A stretch of DNA of 64,000 nucleotides from an uncultured Lachnospiraceae bacterium (GCA_910587155.1 CAJULA010000011.1:1-64000); one strand, 5' to 3'; numbered from the stretch's first letter, positions 8,391 to 16,852 are shown. Numbers and translations are program-made. The notes: a model not told the origin generated them from the letters alone.

Positions 8391-8965
8391 TTATGACGCC
8401 TTCCTTTCTTTTTGCCCAGTGTGAGTGCCAGATCTGCCAGACCGATGCCAAGACAGGTCAGAATGACAAGCATAGCGCTGACATCAAGCAGATAGGTGGC
8501 CACAAAGGCACATATCATCATCACGATATAAAGGGTTCTTTTTGTCTTTAATACATTGACGGCGAGATTGATGACCACATCAAATATGACGGCTGCCACT
8601 CCTGCCCGCATGACCTGCAGCGCGGTGGCAATATAAGGATTGGTGCGGAACTGGTCATAAAACAGCGAGATAACGGAAATAATGACCATCGGCGGCAGTA
8701 TGGTGCCGGCGATTGCCGTCAGGGAGCCGGGTACGCCACATATCCGGTAACCGATGATCACGGATGCATTGACGGGAAGCGGGCCGGGAGCCGACTGCGT
8801 GATCGCCGTCACATCCAGCATCTCGTCTTCTTCCAGCCATCGGAGCTCTTCCACATATTTCTTTTTCATCAGAGAGACAATGACAAATCCGCCGCCGAAG
8901 GTACAGGCACTGAGGATAAACATGGATTTGAACAATGTCCACAATTTATTCTTATCTTTTTTCAT
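8381..8965 (-). CDS. Chromate transporter family protein, half-size (first of a pair)
   Basis: 194 residues, with CHR motifs TFGGGFVIVSLMKKK (about 22-36) and SAPGPLPVNASVIIGY (about 58-73) and five to six hydrophobic segments. ATG 8965 is preceded on the minus strand by GGAGG. It leads the two-gene unit; the last codons overlap the start of its partner, implying coupled translation and a heteromeric transporter. The palindromic repeat at 8998-9050 lies just upstream, where the promoter would be expected, so expression may depend on or read through that repeat. The transported ion is inferred only from the family. Confidence 0.88.
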   Translation of the reverse strand: MKKDKNKLWTLFKSMFILSACTFGGGFVIVSLMKKKYVEELRWLEEDEMLDVTAITQSAPGPLPVNASVIIGYRICGVPGSLTAIAGTILPPMVIISVISLFYDQFRTNPYIATALQVMRAGVAAVIFDVVINLAVNVLKTKRTLYIVMMICAFVATYLLDVSAMLVILTCLGIGLADLALTLGKKKGRRHKCC

Positions 8966-8997
8966 AATGACCTCCGTGAAAGGATGCTGTAAGGTTT

Positions 8998-9050
8998 CTA
9001 AACGCCATTATTATTTATGTTGGTGCAAATCTGATTGCATGGGCGTTTAG
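8998..9050. repeat. Palindromic repeat, left copy, flanking the ferritin-like gene
   Basis: CTAAACGCC (8998-9006) pairs with GGCGTTTAG (9042-9050), and an inner TGCAA/TTGCA stem lies within. Bases 9012-9049 are repeated in inverted orientation at 10505-10542 with 35 of 38 positions identical. Confidence 0.85.
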
Positions 9051-9163
9051 GAACAGTATCCCCAAAGCATTTCACATTATTCTGCGCCCTGTCGACCGGT
9101 TGGAAAAGCAATGTCCCGGAAAATCTGCATACTGTAAATAGAAACGAACAATTTGGAGAAAAT

Positions 9164-10507
9164 ATGCAGAATTTTAATCCTTTTGACGAAAAACCAATTC
9201 CGGTTGACAGATGGTTTATGGACTGGAATATGATGTATCCCTGTCCCTATAACAAGGAAACGGTCAATGCTTACACAAAATGCCGTATTATATTGATGAA
9301 TGGTACGGAATTTGAGGCGCAGTGGTTTTCCAGAAATTTTTCCAGACATTGTGATGACAACGATCTGCGCCGCGAACTGGCGCTTGTGCGCAGGAGTGAA
9401 CAGCAGCAGCAGAAACGGATCAGCTGCCTGAAGCCGAAAAACGAGACAATCCTTGAGCATACGATCGGGTATGAGCAGCTTGCCGTGGATCTGACCAGTG
9501 TGCTGGCGAAACAGGAATGTGACTGCAATGTAAAAAATGCGCTTAATTTTGCGCTGTTGGAGGATTTCGACCATCTTTACCGCTATTCTAACCTTCTGGA
9601 TTATGAATATGGTGTTTGTCCGGAAAGACTGGTGGGAGGCTACACGGAAATTATGCCGGCCCGCCCTACCATTTCCGAACACCGCTATCCCAAAGACAGC
9701 ATTTTCAACCACATCCGCAACTGCGAGGCGACCATACAGACAAAACTGAACGTAAATATTATTACGGCCGCGGAACAGCAGACGATGAACTATTATATGA
9801 ATGTGGCACCTCTGTATGACAAATCAGATCTGGGGCGGCGGCTGTATCAGGAAATCGGGATGATAGAAGAAGAGCATGTCACCCAGTATGAAAGTCTGAA
9901 AGATGTCAATGCCACCTGGCTGGAAGATTTGCTGATGCATGAGTATACGGAGTGTTATCTGTATTATTCCTGTATGCAGACCGAATGTGACCCGTCCATC
10001 CGGCGTATCTGGGAACAGTGTCTGATTCAGGAGATTGCGCATCTGCACAAGGCAAAAGATCTGCTGCGCAAATATGAGAATAAAGACTGGATGGAAGTCA
10101 TCCCCGGCGGTGATTTCCCGGAAATACTCACCCTGCGCTCCAATGTGGAATACGTAAGGGAAATTATCCGCACGACGATCGGCAATACGCAGAAGAAAGA
10201 ATATGTGGTGCCGCTTTTGCAGCTTCCGCCGGATGACCGCTTCTACTGGTATCAGGAAGTGGTAAACGGCGATGTATGCAGTGTGGCGAGCCATAATGTG
10301 ATCGTGCGCAGAATTGAGGGACGGGGCTGCGATTATCGTTATGAGATTGCGCCCAGTCCTTTGCGTGAACTGCGGGATCGCAGATGTGACAATACCCAGC
10401 TTGCGCGCGATCCGGCGGCGACACCGGCTTCGGCGCAGGTATGTGGCACCAGTCTGGGCGGCTGCAGCTGCGCCATGAATACGGAATGCGGCCCGGTGAC
10501 ATTCTAA
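9164..10507 (+). CDS. Large ferritin-like (rubrerythrin-type) protein of unknown function
   Basis: 447 residues, soluble and helix-rich. Carboxylate/histidine motifs typical of ferritin-like diiron bundles recur: LLEDFDHLYR, IEEEHVTQYE, LMHEYTECYLYY and EIAHLHKA, about residues 130-330. The tail (last 40 residues) is rich in cysteine, with CGTSLGGCSCAMNTECG at the end. ATG 9164 follows TTGGAG; an earlier ATG at 9035 lies within the inverted repeat and has no ribosome site. The stop codon at 10505-10507 is the first triplet of the right-hand repeat. Similar long ferritin-like proteins exist in Clostridia, with suspected oxygen or peroxide protection, but I know of no proven role. Confidence 0.75.
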   Translation: MQNFNPFDEKPIPVDRWFMDWNMMYPCPYNKETVNAYTKCRIILMNGTEFEAQWFSRNFSRHCDDNDLRRELALVRRSEQQQQKRISCLKPKNETILEHTIGYEQLAVDLTSVLAKQECDCNVKNALNFALLEDFDHLYRYSNLLDYEYGVCPERLVGGYTEIMPARPTISEHRYPKDSIFNHIRNCEATIQTKLNVNIITAAEQQTMNYYMNVAPLYDKSDLGRRLYQEIGMIEEEHVTQYESLKDVNATWLEDLLMHEYTECYLYYSCMQTECDPSIRRIWEQCLIQEIAHLHKAKDLLRKYENKDWMEVIPGGDFPEILTLRSNVEYVREIIRTTIGNTQKKEYVVPLLQLPPDDRFYWYQEVVNGDVCSVASHNVIVRRIEGRGCDYRYEIAPSPLRELRDRRCDNTQLARDPAATPASAQVCGTSLGGCSCAMNTECGPVTF

Positions 10508-10542
10508 GCGCCCATGCAATCAGATTTGCACCACTATAAATA
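10505..10542. repeat. Palindromic repeat, right copy, inverted relative to 9012-9049
   Basis: The reverse complement matches 9012-9049 at 35 of 38 positions. Weaker similarity continues outward to about 10555, including a GGGCGT that can pair with GCGCCC at the inner edge. It supplies the stop codon of the ferritin-like gene. Confidence 0.85.
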
Positions 10543-10556
10543 GAAGAGGGCGTGAA

Positions 10557-10595
10557 GAAAAAAGAGAATCCTGTCCTTCAGGGTTCTCTTTTTTC
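10557..10595. terminator. Bidirectional terminator between the ferritin-like gene and trpB
   Basis: A 12-bp stem (10557-10568 with 10584-10595), extended inside by CCTG/CAGG, carries A and T runs for both directions. A second GC-rich hairpin (around 10599-10615) sits next to it on the trpB side. Confidence 0.88.
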
Positions 10596-10624
10596 AGCGC
10601 GCCCGGCGGGCGCACGTCTTCAGT

Positions 10625-12010
10625 CTAAAATTCATTTCCGGGGAACCGCGGAATGCCGTCAAATCCTGCTTTTAGTTCCTCGTCTGAGGGGATATAGTCA
10701 GTCATTTCCCCGTTGTTGTATTTTTCGTAGGCCGTCATGTCAAAATAGCCTGTGCCGGTCAGACCGAATACAATGGTTTTTTCCTCTCCGGTCTCCCTGC
10801 ATTTCAGGGCTTCGTCGATGGCGACACGGATGGCATGGCTGCTTTCGGGAGCCGGCAGGATTCCCTCCACCCGGGCAAACTGGACTGCGGCATCAAATAC
10901 GGCGCTCTGTTCCACACTGACCGCTTCCATAATGCCGTCATGATAGAGCTGGGAGAGAACCGGACTCATGCCATGGTAGCGCAGGCCGCCTGCATGGCTG
11001 GCGGAAGGGATAAATCCGCTTCCGAGCGTATACATTTTGGCAAGGGGGCATACCTTTCCGGTGTCGCAGAAATCATAGGCAAACACGCCCCTCGTAAAGC
11101 TGGGACAGGATGCGGGTTCCACGGCGATAATGCGGTAATTGTTCTCACCCCGGAGTATTTCGCCAGCAAAGGGGGAGATCAGTCCGCCCAGGTTGGAACC
11201 GCCGCCGGCACAGCCGATGATGATATCAGGGACGATGCCATAGTTATCCAGCGCCGTCTTTGTTTCCAGACCGATGATCGTCTGATGGAGCAGCACCTGA
11301 TTGAGTACACTGCCCAGTACGTAGCGGTAACCCTCTCTGGAGGTCTCTGCCTCCACGGCTTCGGAGATGGCACAGCCAAGACTTCCGGTGGTGCCGGGAT
11401 GCTCTGCGAGGAGTCGGCGCCCCACTTCTGTAGTGTCGCTGGGGGAAGGGGTGACAGAAGCGCCATAGGTTCTCATCACTTCCCGGCGGAACGGTTTCTG
11501 CTCATAGGAAACTTTCACCATATAGACAAGGCAGTCCAGGCCGAAATAGGAACATGCCATGGAGAGAGCCGTACCCCACTGACCTGCGCCGGTTTCCGTG
11601 GTAACGCCCAAAAGGCCCTGCTTTTTTGCGTAATAGGCCTGGGCAATGGCGGAATTGAGCTTGTGGCTGCCGCTCGTGTTGTTTCCTTCAAATTTGTAAT
11701 AGATCCTGGCCGGTGTCCGGAGCTTTTCTTCCAGACAGTATGCCCGGACAAGAGGCGAAGGGCGGTACATCCGGTAAAAATCCTGGATTTCCTGAGGAAT
11801 CGGAATATACGCGGTCGTATCATCCAGCTCCTGTGCCACCAGTTCCTCGCAGAATACACCGGAGAGCTCTTCGGCGCTCATGGGCTTTCGGGTATCGGGA
11901 TTGAGCAGCGGCGCCGGCTTGTTTTTCATATCGGCGCGCAGATTGTACCACGCGGTGGGGATTTCATTTTCATTCAGATAGATTTTATAAGGAATTTTTG
12001 TTTCGTTCAT
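10625..12010 (-). CDS. trpB: TrpB2-type tryptophan synthase beta-chain-like protein
   Basis: A 461-residue fold-type II PLP enzyme. The length and N-terminal extension (about 80 residues before the core) mark the TrpB2 subgroup rather than the 400-residue TrpB1 of trp operons. The PLP lysine is about residue 117 in SGSHKLNSA, followed by TETGAGQWG and the phosphate loop GCAGGGSNLGG. TrpB2 enzymes make tryptophan from indole and serine without a TrpA partner, and may scavenge indole or use serine derivatives. ATG 12010 is preceded by AGGAGG. No other trp genes are near, which supports indole salvage, though this is inference. Confidence 0.88.
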   Translation of the reverse strand: MNETKIPYKIYLNENEIPTAWYNLRADMKNKPAPLLNPDTRKPMSAEELSGVFCEELVAQELDDTTAYIPIPQEIQDFYRMYRPSPLVRAYCLEEKLRTPARIYYKFEGNNTSGSHKLNSAIAQAYYAKKQGLLGVTTETGAGQWGTALSMACSYFGLDCLVYMVKVSYEQKPFRREVMRTYGASVTPSPSDTTEVGRRLLAEHPGTTGSLGCAISEAVEAETSREGYRYVLGSVLNQVLLHQTIIGLETKTALDNYGIVPDIIIGCAGGGSNLGGLISPFAGEILRGENNYRIIAVEPASCPSFTRGVFAYDFCDTGKVCPLAKMYTLGSGFIPSASHAGGLRYHGMSPVLSQLYHDGIMEAVSVEQSAVFDAAVQFARVEGILPAPESSHAIRVAIDEALKCRETGEEKTIVFGLTGTGYFDMTAYEKYNNGEMTDYIPSDEELKAGFDGIPRFPGNEF

Positions 12011-12049
12011 CTGTTTTCCTCCTGTCAGTGTGCCTTTGCATTGTTTCTC

Positions 12050-12078
12050 ATGTTAGCATAGAAAAAAAGATACTGCAA
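12050..12078 (-). promoter_or_regulatory. Promoter of trpB
   Basis: On the minus strand TTGCAG (12078-12073) and TAACAT (12055-12050) are 17 bases apart, ending 40 bases before the trpB start. Confidence 0.55.
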
Positions 12079-12107
12079 TTGTTTTTCGGGAAGAATTATG
12101 ATATAAC
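12079..12107 (+). promoter_or_regulatory. Promoter of the diguanylate cyclase gene
   Basis: TTGTTT (12079-12084) and TATAAC (12102-12107) are 17 bases apart. It diverges from, and abuts, the trpB promoter, and would give a leader of about 190 bases. Confidence 0.5.
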
Positions 12108-12116
12108 AATAGAGTC

Positions 12117-12306
12117 GTTACAATTCACCCCTATGTCAGTTTTTACACGGATTTATGGCCAAATGGTGTGAATTGCAACAATTGATACACACAAAATGTC
12201 TAAAAACAGGCATTTTGGCGCTGGCTCCGACGCCATGGGGCAAGTGCATGGCGCGGCTGTCGGAAAGGCAGGTATTGCGGCGGAAATAAAAAACGGAGAA
12301 ATACGG
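12117..12306 (+). promoter_or_regulatory. Structured 5-prime leader of the diguanylate cyclase gene
   Basis: A 12-bp stem with one mismatch (12117-12128 with 12168-12179) is followed by smaller inverted repeats: AAAATG/CATTTT near 12192-12215, GGCG/CGCC near 12217-12234, and GCCATG/CATGGC near 12232-12253. The conserved core sequences of c-di-GMP-I and c-di-GMP-II riboswitches are not seen. The function is unknown. Confidence 0.35.
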
Positions 12307-13638
12307 ATGAGTGACAGAGTGCTACTGGACTCGGAAATAAGGACAATATCGGAGATCATAGATGTGCCGCTTGTTCTGTTTAATGAAGAGAAGGTACTGA
12401 GGCTGAATAACCGGGCCAAACAGTTTCCTGATGTGGATGCAAAGCTGAGAAGGCTGTTTTCCGAATATAAGGGACAGAAAAAGGTAAAAATAGAGACGGC
12501 GCTGCTGGATGAAAGAGGGAATCCGATACAGGTCAGGATTGCGGCACTGCGGATCGTATATCATAAGGTATCTTATTTTCTCGGTGAGATTCAGAAGGTG
12601 GTATTTGGTGCGGTGCACAGCGGCAGCGCGCAGTCCGCGGTCTATCAGCTGATGCTGGAGATGACGCAGAAGATGGGGCGGTTTTATTCGGAAGAGGAAG
12701 TTTATCATTTTATTCTGCAATATGCCCAGCGGGCGGTGAAAGAGTACGGACTCTGTTCGATTATGTCAGTCAGGGAAGGTTTTGTGAAGATTGTGGAAAA
12801 GGCAGGGTATCCGGATTTCGTACGGGAGGTGCGTTTTCCCCTGGCGGATACGTTTCTTTATCAGGCGACAGGCGGGCGGTGTGACCGGATCGTGAATATC
12901 GGCGATCTGCGGGACTATGACAATGTATACTGTCTCGATGTCCTGGCCGGGGATGGCGGACGAAAAATCCGTTCCACGATATCGGCGCCGATATACATAA
13001 GCGGGAAGCTGACGGGAATGATTAATTTTGACAGCATGCAGGAAAATGCATTCGATGAGGAAGATACGGCGCTGCTTTCTCTTGTGAGAAACAATGTGGA
13101 GATTGCCCTGACCAACCGCACTCTGTACCTGAAGGCGCAGACTGCCGAGACAGATTACCTGACAGGAAGCGGAAACCGTTTTTATTTTGAAAAGGCGTTT
13201 GACAGGGCAGATAAAGAAAATCTTTGGGTAGCGCTGTTTGATATGAACAATTTAAAACCGGTGAACGATAAGTACGGACATGCCTGGGGCGACCGCATGA
13301 TCTGTGACTTTGCCAGAAAACTGGAGGGAATCCGGCGGGAGAGGGAAGTCATTGCCCGCATGGGCGGCGACGAATTCGCGGGGCTTTTTTATGCCGGGGA
13401 GGAACAGGAGCTGATACTGCGTCTGGAACGGCTGCAGGAGGAAATCAGATCAGGGCCGGTGACTGCGCTGGGGCAGGAGATTACCTATTCCTTCAGTTAT
13501 GGTATTTGTGCCTGTGAGGAGGCAAAAGCAGGCGAGGGGGCCCTGCACGTCCTGGTCAAATGCGCGGATGACAGAATGTATGAGTATAAGGCGGCTTATA
13601 AACGCAGGAATCCGGATCCGGAGAACTTCAGAGGGTAG
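12307..13638 (+). CDS. Diguanylate cyclase with GAF-like sensor domain
   Basis: 443 residues. A short N-terminal segment precedes a GAF-like region (about residues 110-275) and then a GGDEF domain (about 280-435). The catalytic GGDEF is intact at about residues 353-357, with the upstream DYLTGSGNR and FDMNNLKPVNDKYGH segments conserved, so it should make c-di-GMP from two GTP. No RxxD inhibitory site is obvious just before the GG(D/E)EF motif. There is no membrane segment, so the sensed signal is cytoplasmic. ATG 12307 follows ACGGAG; an ATG at 12196 in frame lacks a ribosome site and would put the leader structures in the coding region. c-di-GMP would tie in with the chemoreceptors and PilT in this window. 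Confidence 0.88.
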   Translation: MSDRVLLDSEIRTISEIIDVPLVLFNEEKVLRLNNRAKQFPDVDAKLRRLFSEYKGQKKVKIETALLDERGNPIQVRIAALRIVYHKVSYFLGEIQKVVFGAVHSGSAQSAVYQLMLEMTQKMGRFYSEEEVYHFILQYAQRAVKEYGLCSIMSVREGFVKIVEKAGYPDFVREVRFPLADTFLYQATGGRCDRIVNIGDLRDYDNVYCLDVLAGDGGRKIRSTISAPIYISGKLTGMINFDSMQENAFDEEDTALLSLVRNNVEIALTNRTLYLKAQTAETDYLTGSGNRFYFEKAFDRADKENLWVALFDMNNLKPVNDKYGHAWGDRMICDFARKLEGIRREREVIARMGGDEFAGLFYAGEEQELILRLERLQEEIRSGPVTALGQEITYSFSYGICACEEAKAGEGALHVLVKCADDRMYEYKAAYKRRNPDPENFRG

Positions 13639-13686
13639 CGGAGAGATGATAAAGGAAAATAGAAAAGACAGGAGTTGAGAGTTCAT

Positions 13687-14289
13687 ATGATGGATATTCC
13701 CATGACAGATCAGATATACAGACATTTCCGCGGAGGTATGTACCGGATTATCACCTGCGCGGTACACGCGGTGAGCGGCGAAGACATGGTGGTGTATCAG
13801 GCACTCTATGGCGATCTCAGGGTGTATGTGCAGGAGCTTTCCCTTTTTATGGGCAGTGTGGACCGGGAGAAATATCCGGACGCGGATCAGGATACCTGCT
13901 TCCGGCTGGCGACGGAGCTGGTGGGGCAGGGAGAACCCGCAGCGGCCCGTCAGGAGCCTGTGCCGGCTTTGGGCGGCGGGGAGGAAGGCAGCCGGAACAC
14001 GGAGGAAGAGACAGAGCCGCCCGGGCCGGCGCAGGAAGTGTCCGCGGACCCGACTGAGGAAGAGCCTCCTCTGGACCCGTTTCTTCTTGATTTTCTGGAT
14101 GCGGATACTTACAGGGAACGGCTGAATCTGTTGGCGGCGCTCCATGTGCGCCTGACAGACGATATGGTCAACACGATGGCAGTTTCTCTGGACGTGGAAA
14201 TCCCGGAAGGTGATATCGAAGAGCGTTATGAAGCGCTGAAAAATTGCCTGCTCACTCTGGATAAATATGAATGTAACCGTATTCGGTAG
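13687..14289 (+). CDS. DUF1653-domain protein with acidic linker and C-terminal helical domain
   Basis: 200 residues. The first 70 match the DUF1653 pattern: a DQIYRHFRGGMYR opening, then VVYQALYGD and VDREKYPDADQD. Residues about 80-140 form a Pro/Glu-rich linker. The last 55 residues form a helical, acidic segment (LDFLDADTYRERLNLL onward) that looks folded. DUF1653 is a small domain of unknown function. ATG 13687 (or 13690) follows AGGAG at 13670-13674. It sits 48 bases after the diguanylate cyclase and ends at a strong terminator, so the two may share a transcript. Confidence 0.8.
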   Translation: MMDIPMTDQIYRHFRGGMYRIITCAVHAVSGEDMVVYQALYGDLRVYVQELSLFMGSVDREKYPDADQDTCFRLATELVGQGEPAAARQEPVPALGGGEEGSRNTEEETEPPGPAQEVSADPTEEEPPLDPFLLDFLDADTYRERLNLLAALHVRLTDDMVNTMAVSLDVEIPEGDIEERYEALKNCLLTLDKYECNRIR

Positions 14290-14324
14290 TATGGGGAGTG
14301 GGAAGACGGCAGGCCATGAAAAGA

Positions 14325-14355
14325 CAAAAGTCAGGCACTTTCTGCCTGACTTTTG
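14325..14355 (+). terminator. Intrinsic terminator after the DUF1653 gene
   Basis: A 13-bp perfect stem (14325-14337 with 14343-14355) with a five-base loop and a T run in the 3-prime arm. Its position also argues that mutY starts after it. Confidence 0.85.
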
Positions 14356-14378
14356 TACAGAGAGGGAGAAAGCGTGGG

Positions 14379-15509
14379 ATGACGGGACAGATACATAAGG
14401 AAGCGGCAGCAAAAAAAGCGCTCCGGGAGCTGATGCCGTTAATCGGTCCGCTGCTTGCCTGGTACGACGGATCGCATCGGATCCTGCCGTGGCGGGAACG
14501 TCCGGAGGCTTATCGGGTCTGGATTTCCGAGATTATGCTGCAGCAGACGAGGGTGGAGGCCGTGCGGCCCTATTATGAGCGTTTTCTGGAGGCGGTGCCG
14601 GATATCCCGCATCTGGCACGGATATCGGAGGAAGCGCTGTTGAAGCTGTGGGAAGGGCTGGGCTATTATAATCGGGCACGTAATCTGAAAAAGGCGGCAA
14701 TGATAATCGAAGAGGAATACGGCGGCCGGATGCCTGACACCCGTGACAGGCTGCTGACACTTCCCGGCATCGGCAGCTATACGGCAGGCGCCATTGCTTC
14801 CATTGCGTTTGGGGAGGCTGTGCCGGCAGTCGACGGAAATGTGCTGCGTATCCTGGCAAGGGTGCGCATGGACGATGGCGACATCATGAGTCAGAAAGTG
14901 CGCAGAGAGGTGGAAACGGCTTTGTGTGCCATTATGCCCCGGGAGCGGGCAGGCGATTTTAATCAGGCGCTGATGGAGCTGGGCGCTGTTGTCTGTATCC
15001 CGAATGGCGTGCCCCGCTGCGGGGACTGCCCCTGGGAGTCTTTCTGCCGGGCCAGGGCGGCAGGACGTATCCCGGAATATCCGAAAAAGGCCGGAAAAAA
15101 GGCCAGGACCATAGAGAAAAAGACAATTTTGATCATTCAGGATGAAAACAGGACCGCTATCTGCAAAAGGCCGTCCCGGGGCCTTCTGGCAGGTATGTAT
15201 GAATTTCCCTCGCTGGCGGGACATGTGGGCGAAAAAGAGGTGCTTGCCTGGCTGGATTCGATGGGATACAAAGCGCTTCATATCAGACGGCTGGAAGATG
15301 CCTGTCATATTTTTACCCATAAGGAATGGCACATGAGAGGGTATGCCATCCGGGTGGACGAACTGGAGAAGCCTTCCGGGAATGTGGCGGGGCATTTTAT
15401 CTTTGCCGGCAGAGAGGAAACTGAAGAAAAATATCCCATTCCCGCTGCTTTTTCCGCTTATGCCGGATACGTCAGGATACGGCTGGGGAATGAGAAGTTT
15501 GAGTGTTAG
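14379..15509 (+). CDS. mutY: A/G-specific adenine DNA glycosylase
   Basis: 376 residues, normal MutY length. It removes adenine mispaired with 8-oxoguanine. The HhH-GPD core has the catalytic glutamate in SEIMLQQTRV, the hairpin LPGIGSYTAGAIAS and the catalytic aspartate in AVDGNVLR. Four cysteines of the iron-sulfur loop follow (CIPNGVPRCGDCPWESFC). The C-terminal NUDIX-like domain that reads 8-oxoguanine starts near residue 245. The ATG at 14379 follows GAGGGAGAAAG; a GTG/ATG further upstream at 14298 lies before the terminator 14325-14355 and is rejected. No terminator is obvious before glyA. Confidence 0.95.
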   Translation: MTGQIHKEAAAKKALRELMPLIGPLLAWYDGSHRILPWRERPEAYRVWISEIMLQQTRVEAVRPYYERFLEAVPDIPHLARISEEALLKLWEGLGYYNRARNLKKAAMIIEEEYGGRMPDTRDRLLTLPGIGSYTAGAIASIAFGEAVPAVDGNVLRILARVRMDDGDIMSQKVRREVETALCAIMPRERAGDFNQALMELGAVVCIPNGVPRCGDCPWESFCRARAAGRIPEYPKKAGKKARTIEKKTILIIQDENRTAICKRPSRGLLAGMYEFPSLAGHVGEKEVLAWLDSMGYKALHIRRLEDACHIFTHKEWHMRGYAIRVDELEKPSGNVAGHFIFAGREETEEKYPIPAAFSAYAGYVRIRLGNEKFEC

Positions 15510-15510
15510 C

Positions 15511-15540
15511 TTGCGGAGCGTGGGTGGGCTGTGTTATACT
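15511..15540 (+). promoter_or_regulatory. Probable promoter of glyA
   Basis: TTGCGG (15511-15516) and TATACT (15535-15540) at 18-base spacing, beginning two bases after the mutY stop. Confidence 0.5.
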
Positions 15541-15593
15541 CACAAAAAGTCGGCAGCCTTTGACAGACTATTATTTTATATGGAGGAAAAGAG

Positions 15594-16832
15594 ATGTATT
15601 CTTTAGAGGAAGTAAGAAAGACCGATCCGGAGATCGCACAGGCGATTGTGGAAGAGCAGGAGCGTCAGAACAGTCATATTGAGCTGATTGCCTCCGAGAA
15701 CTGGGTGAGTAAGGCGGTCATGGCAGCCATGGGAAGCCCGCTGACCAATAAATATGCGGAAGGCTATCCGGGCAAACGTTATTATGGCGGCTGTGAATGT
15801 GTGGATGTGGTGGAGAATCTCGCGATCGAGCGGGCGAAGGAGCTGTTTGGCTGTGAGTATGCCAATGTACAGCCCCATTCCGGCGCACAGGCCAATCTGG
15901 CCGTGCAGTTTGCGGTATGTGAGCCGGGTGATGTGATCATGGGTATGAATCTGGATCACGGCGGTCATCTGACCCATGGCAGTCCGGTGAATATCTCCGG
16001 TAAATATTTTAAGATTGTCCCTTATGGCGTCAATGACGAAGGCTTTCTCGATTATGATAAACTGCGTGAGACTGCGCTTTCATCCCGCCCGAAGATGATC
16101 ATTGCCGGAGCCTCCGCTTATGCCAGAACGATAGACTTTAAGAAATTCCGGGAAGTGGCTGATGAGGCAGGGGCTGTACTGATGGTGGATATGGCGCATA
16201 TAGCAGGCCTTGTGGCGGCAGGGCTGCATCCCAGCCCCATTCCCTATGCCGATGTGGTGACAACCACCACACATAAGACACTGCGCGGCCCCAGAGGCGG
16301 CCTTATTCTGGCAGGTGCCGAGGCGGCTAAAAAATATAACTTCAACAAAGCGATTTTCCCCGGCATCCAGGGTGGCCCGCTGATGCATGTGATCGCGGCC
16401 AAGGCGGTATGCTTCAAGGAAGCTCTTTCCGACGAATTTAAGACATATCAGAAAGGGATCGTGGACAATGCGCAGGCTCTCTGCAAAGGTCTGACAGAAA
16501 GAGGAATCAAGATTGTATCCGGCGGCACGGACAACCATCTGATGCTTGTGGATCTGACTAATTTCTCTCTGACCGGAAAAGCGGTGGAGAAGCTTCTGGA
16601 TCAGGCACATCTGACCTGTAATAAAAATACGATCCCCAACGATCCGCAGTCACCGTTTGTAACGAGCGGCATCCGTCTTGGCACGCCTGCCGTGACGTCC
16701 AGAGGCATGAACACGGAAGATATGGATCAGATTGCCGAGGCGATCGCCCTTGTGATTAAAGGCGGTGAGGCGCAGATTCCGGCAGCCCGTCAGATCGTGG
16801 ATAAACTGACACAAAAATATCCCCTGATCTGA
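15594..16832 (+). CDS. glyA: Serine hydroxymethyltransferase
   Basis: A 412-residue PLP enzyme of the usual GlyA length. It converts serine and tetrahydrofolate to glycine and methylene-tetrahydrofolate. Conserved blocks are IELIASENWVS near the start, NKYAEGYPGKRYYGG, the PLP contact VDMAHIAGLVAAG, and the Schiff-base lysine in TTTTHKTLRGPRGG. ATG 15594 follows TATGGAGG. Methylene-THF from this enzyme would feed MetF encoded 10 kb downstream. The gene is apparently monocistronic, as a promoter and palindrome follow before the next gene. Confidence 0.97.
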   Translation: MYSLEEVRKTDPEIAQAIVEEQERQNSHIELIASENWVSKAVMAAMGSPLTNKYAEGYPGKRYYGGCECVDVVENLAIERAKELFGCEYANVQPHSGAQANLAVQFAVCEPGDVIMGMNLDHGGHLTHGSPVNISGKYFKIVPYGVNDEGFLDYDKLRETALSSRPKMIIAGASAYARTIDFKKFREVADEAGAVLMVDMAHIAGLVAAGLHPSPIPYADVVTTTTHKTLRGPRGGLILAGAEAAKKYNFNKAIFPGIQGGPLMHVIAAKAVCFKEALSDEFKTYQKGIVDNAQALCKGLTERGIKIVSGGTDNHLMLVDLTNFSLTGKAVEKLLDQAHLTCNKNTIPNDPQSPFVTSGIRLGTPAVTSRGMNTEDMDQIAEAIALVIKGGEAQIPAARQIVDKLTQKYPLI

Positions 16833-16852
16833 CAAAACGGAGACAGTCGCAC

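Noticed and set aside
9035..9163. N-terminal extension of the ferritin-like protein
   Set aside because: The earlier ATG lies in the inverted repeat without a ribosome site, while ATG 9164 has TTGGAG at good distance.
10835..12061. A 408-codon plus-strand open frame opposite trpB
   Set aside because: It is antisense to a well-conserved enzyme, resembles no family and runs through the trpB promoter.
12117..12306. Known c-di-GMP riboswitch upstream of the diguanylate cyclase
   Set aside because: The conserved core and tetraloop-receptor sequences of both classes could not be found.
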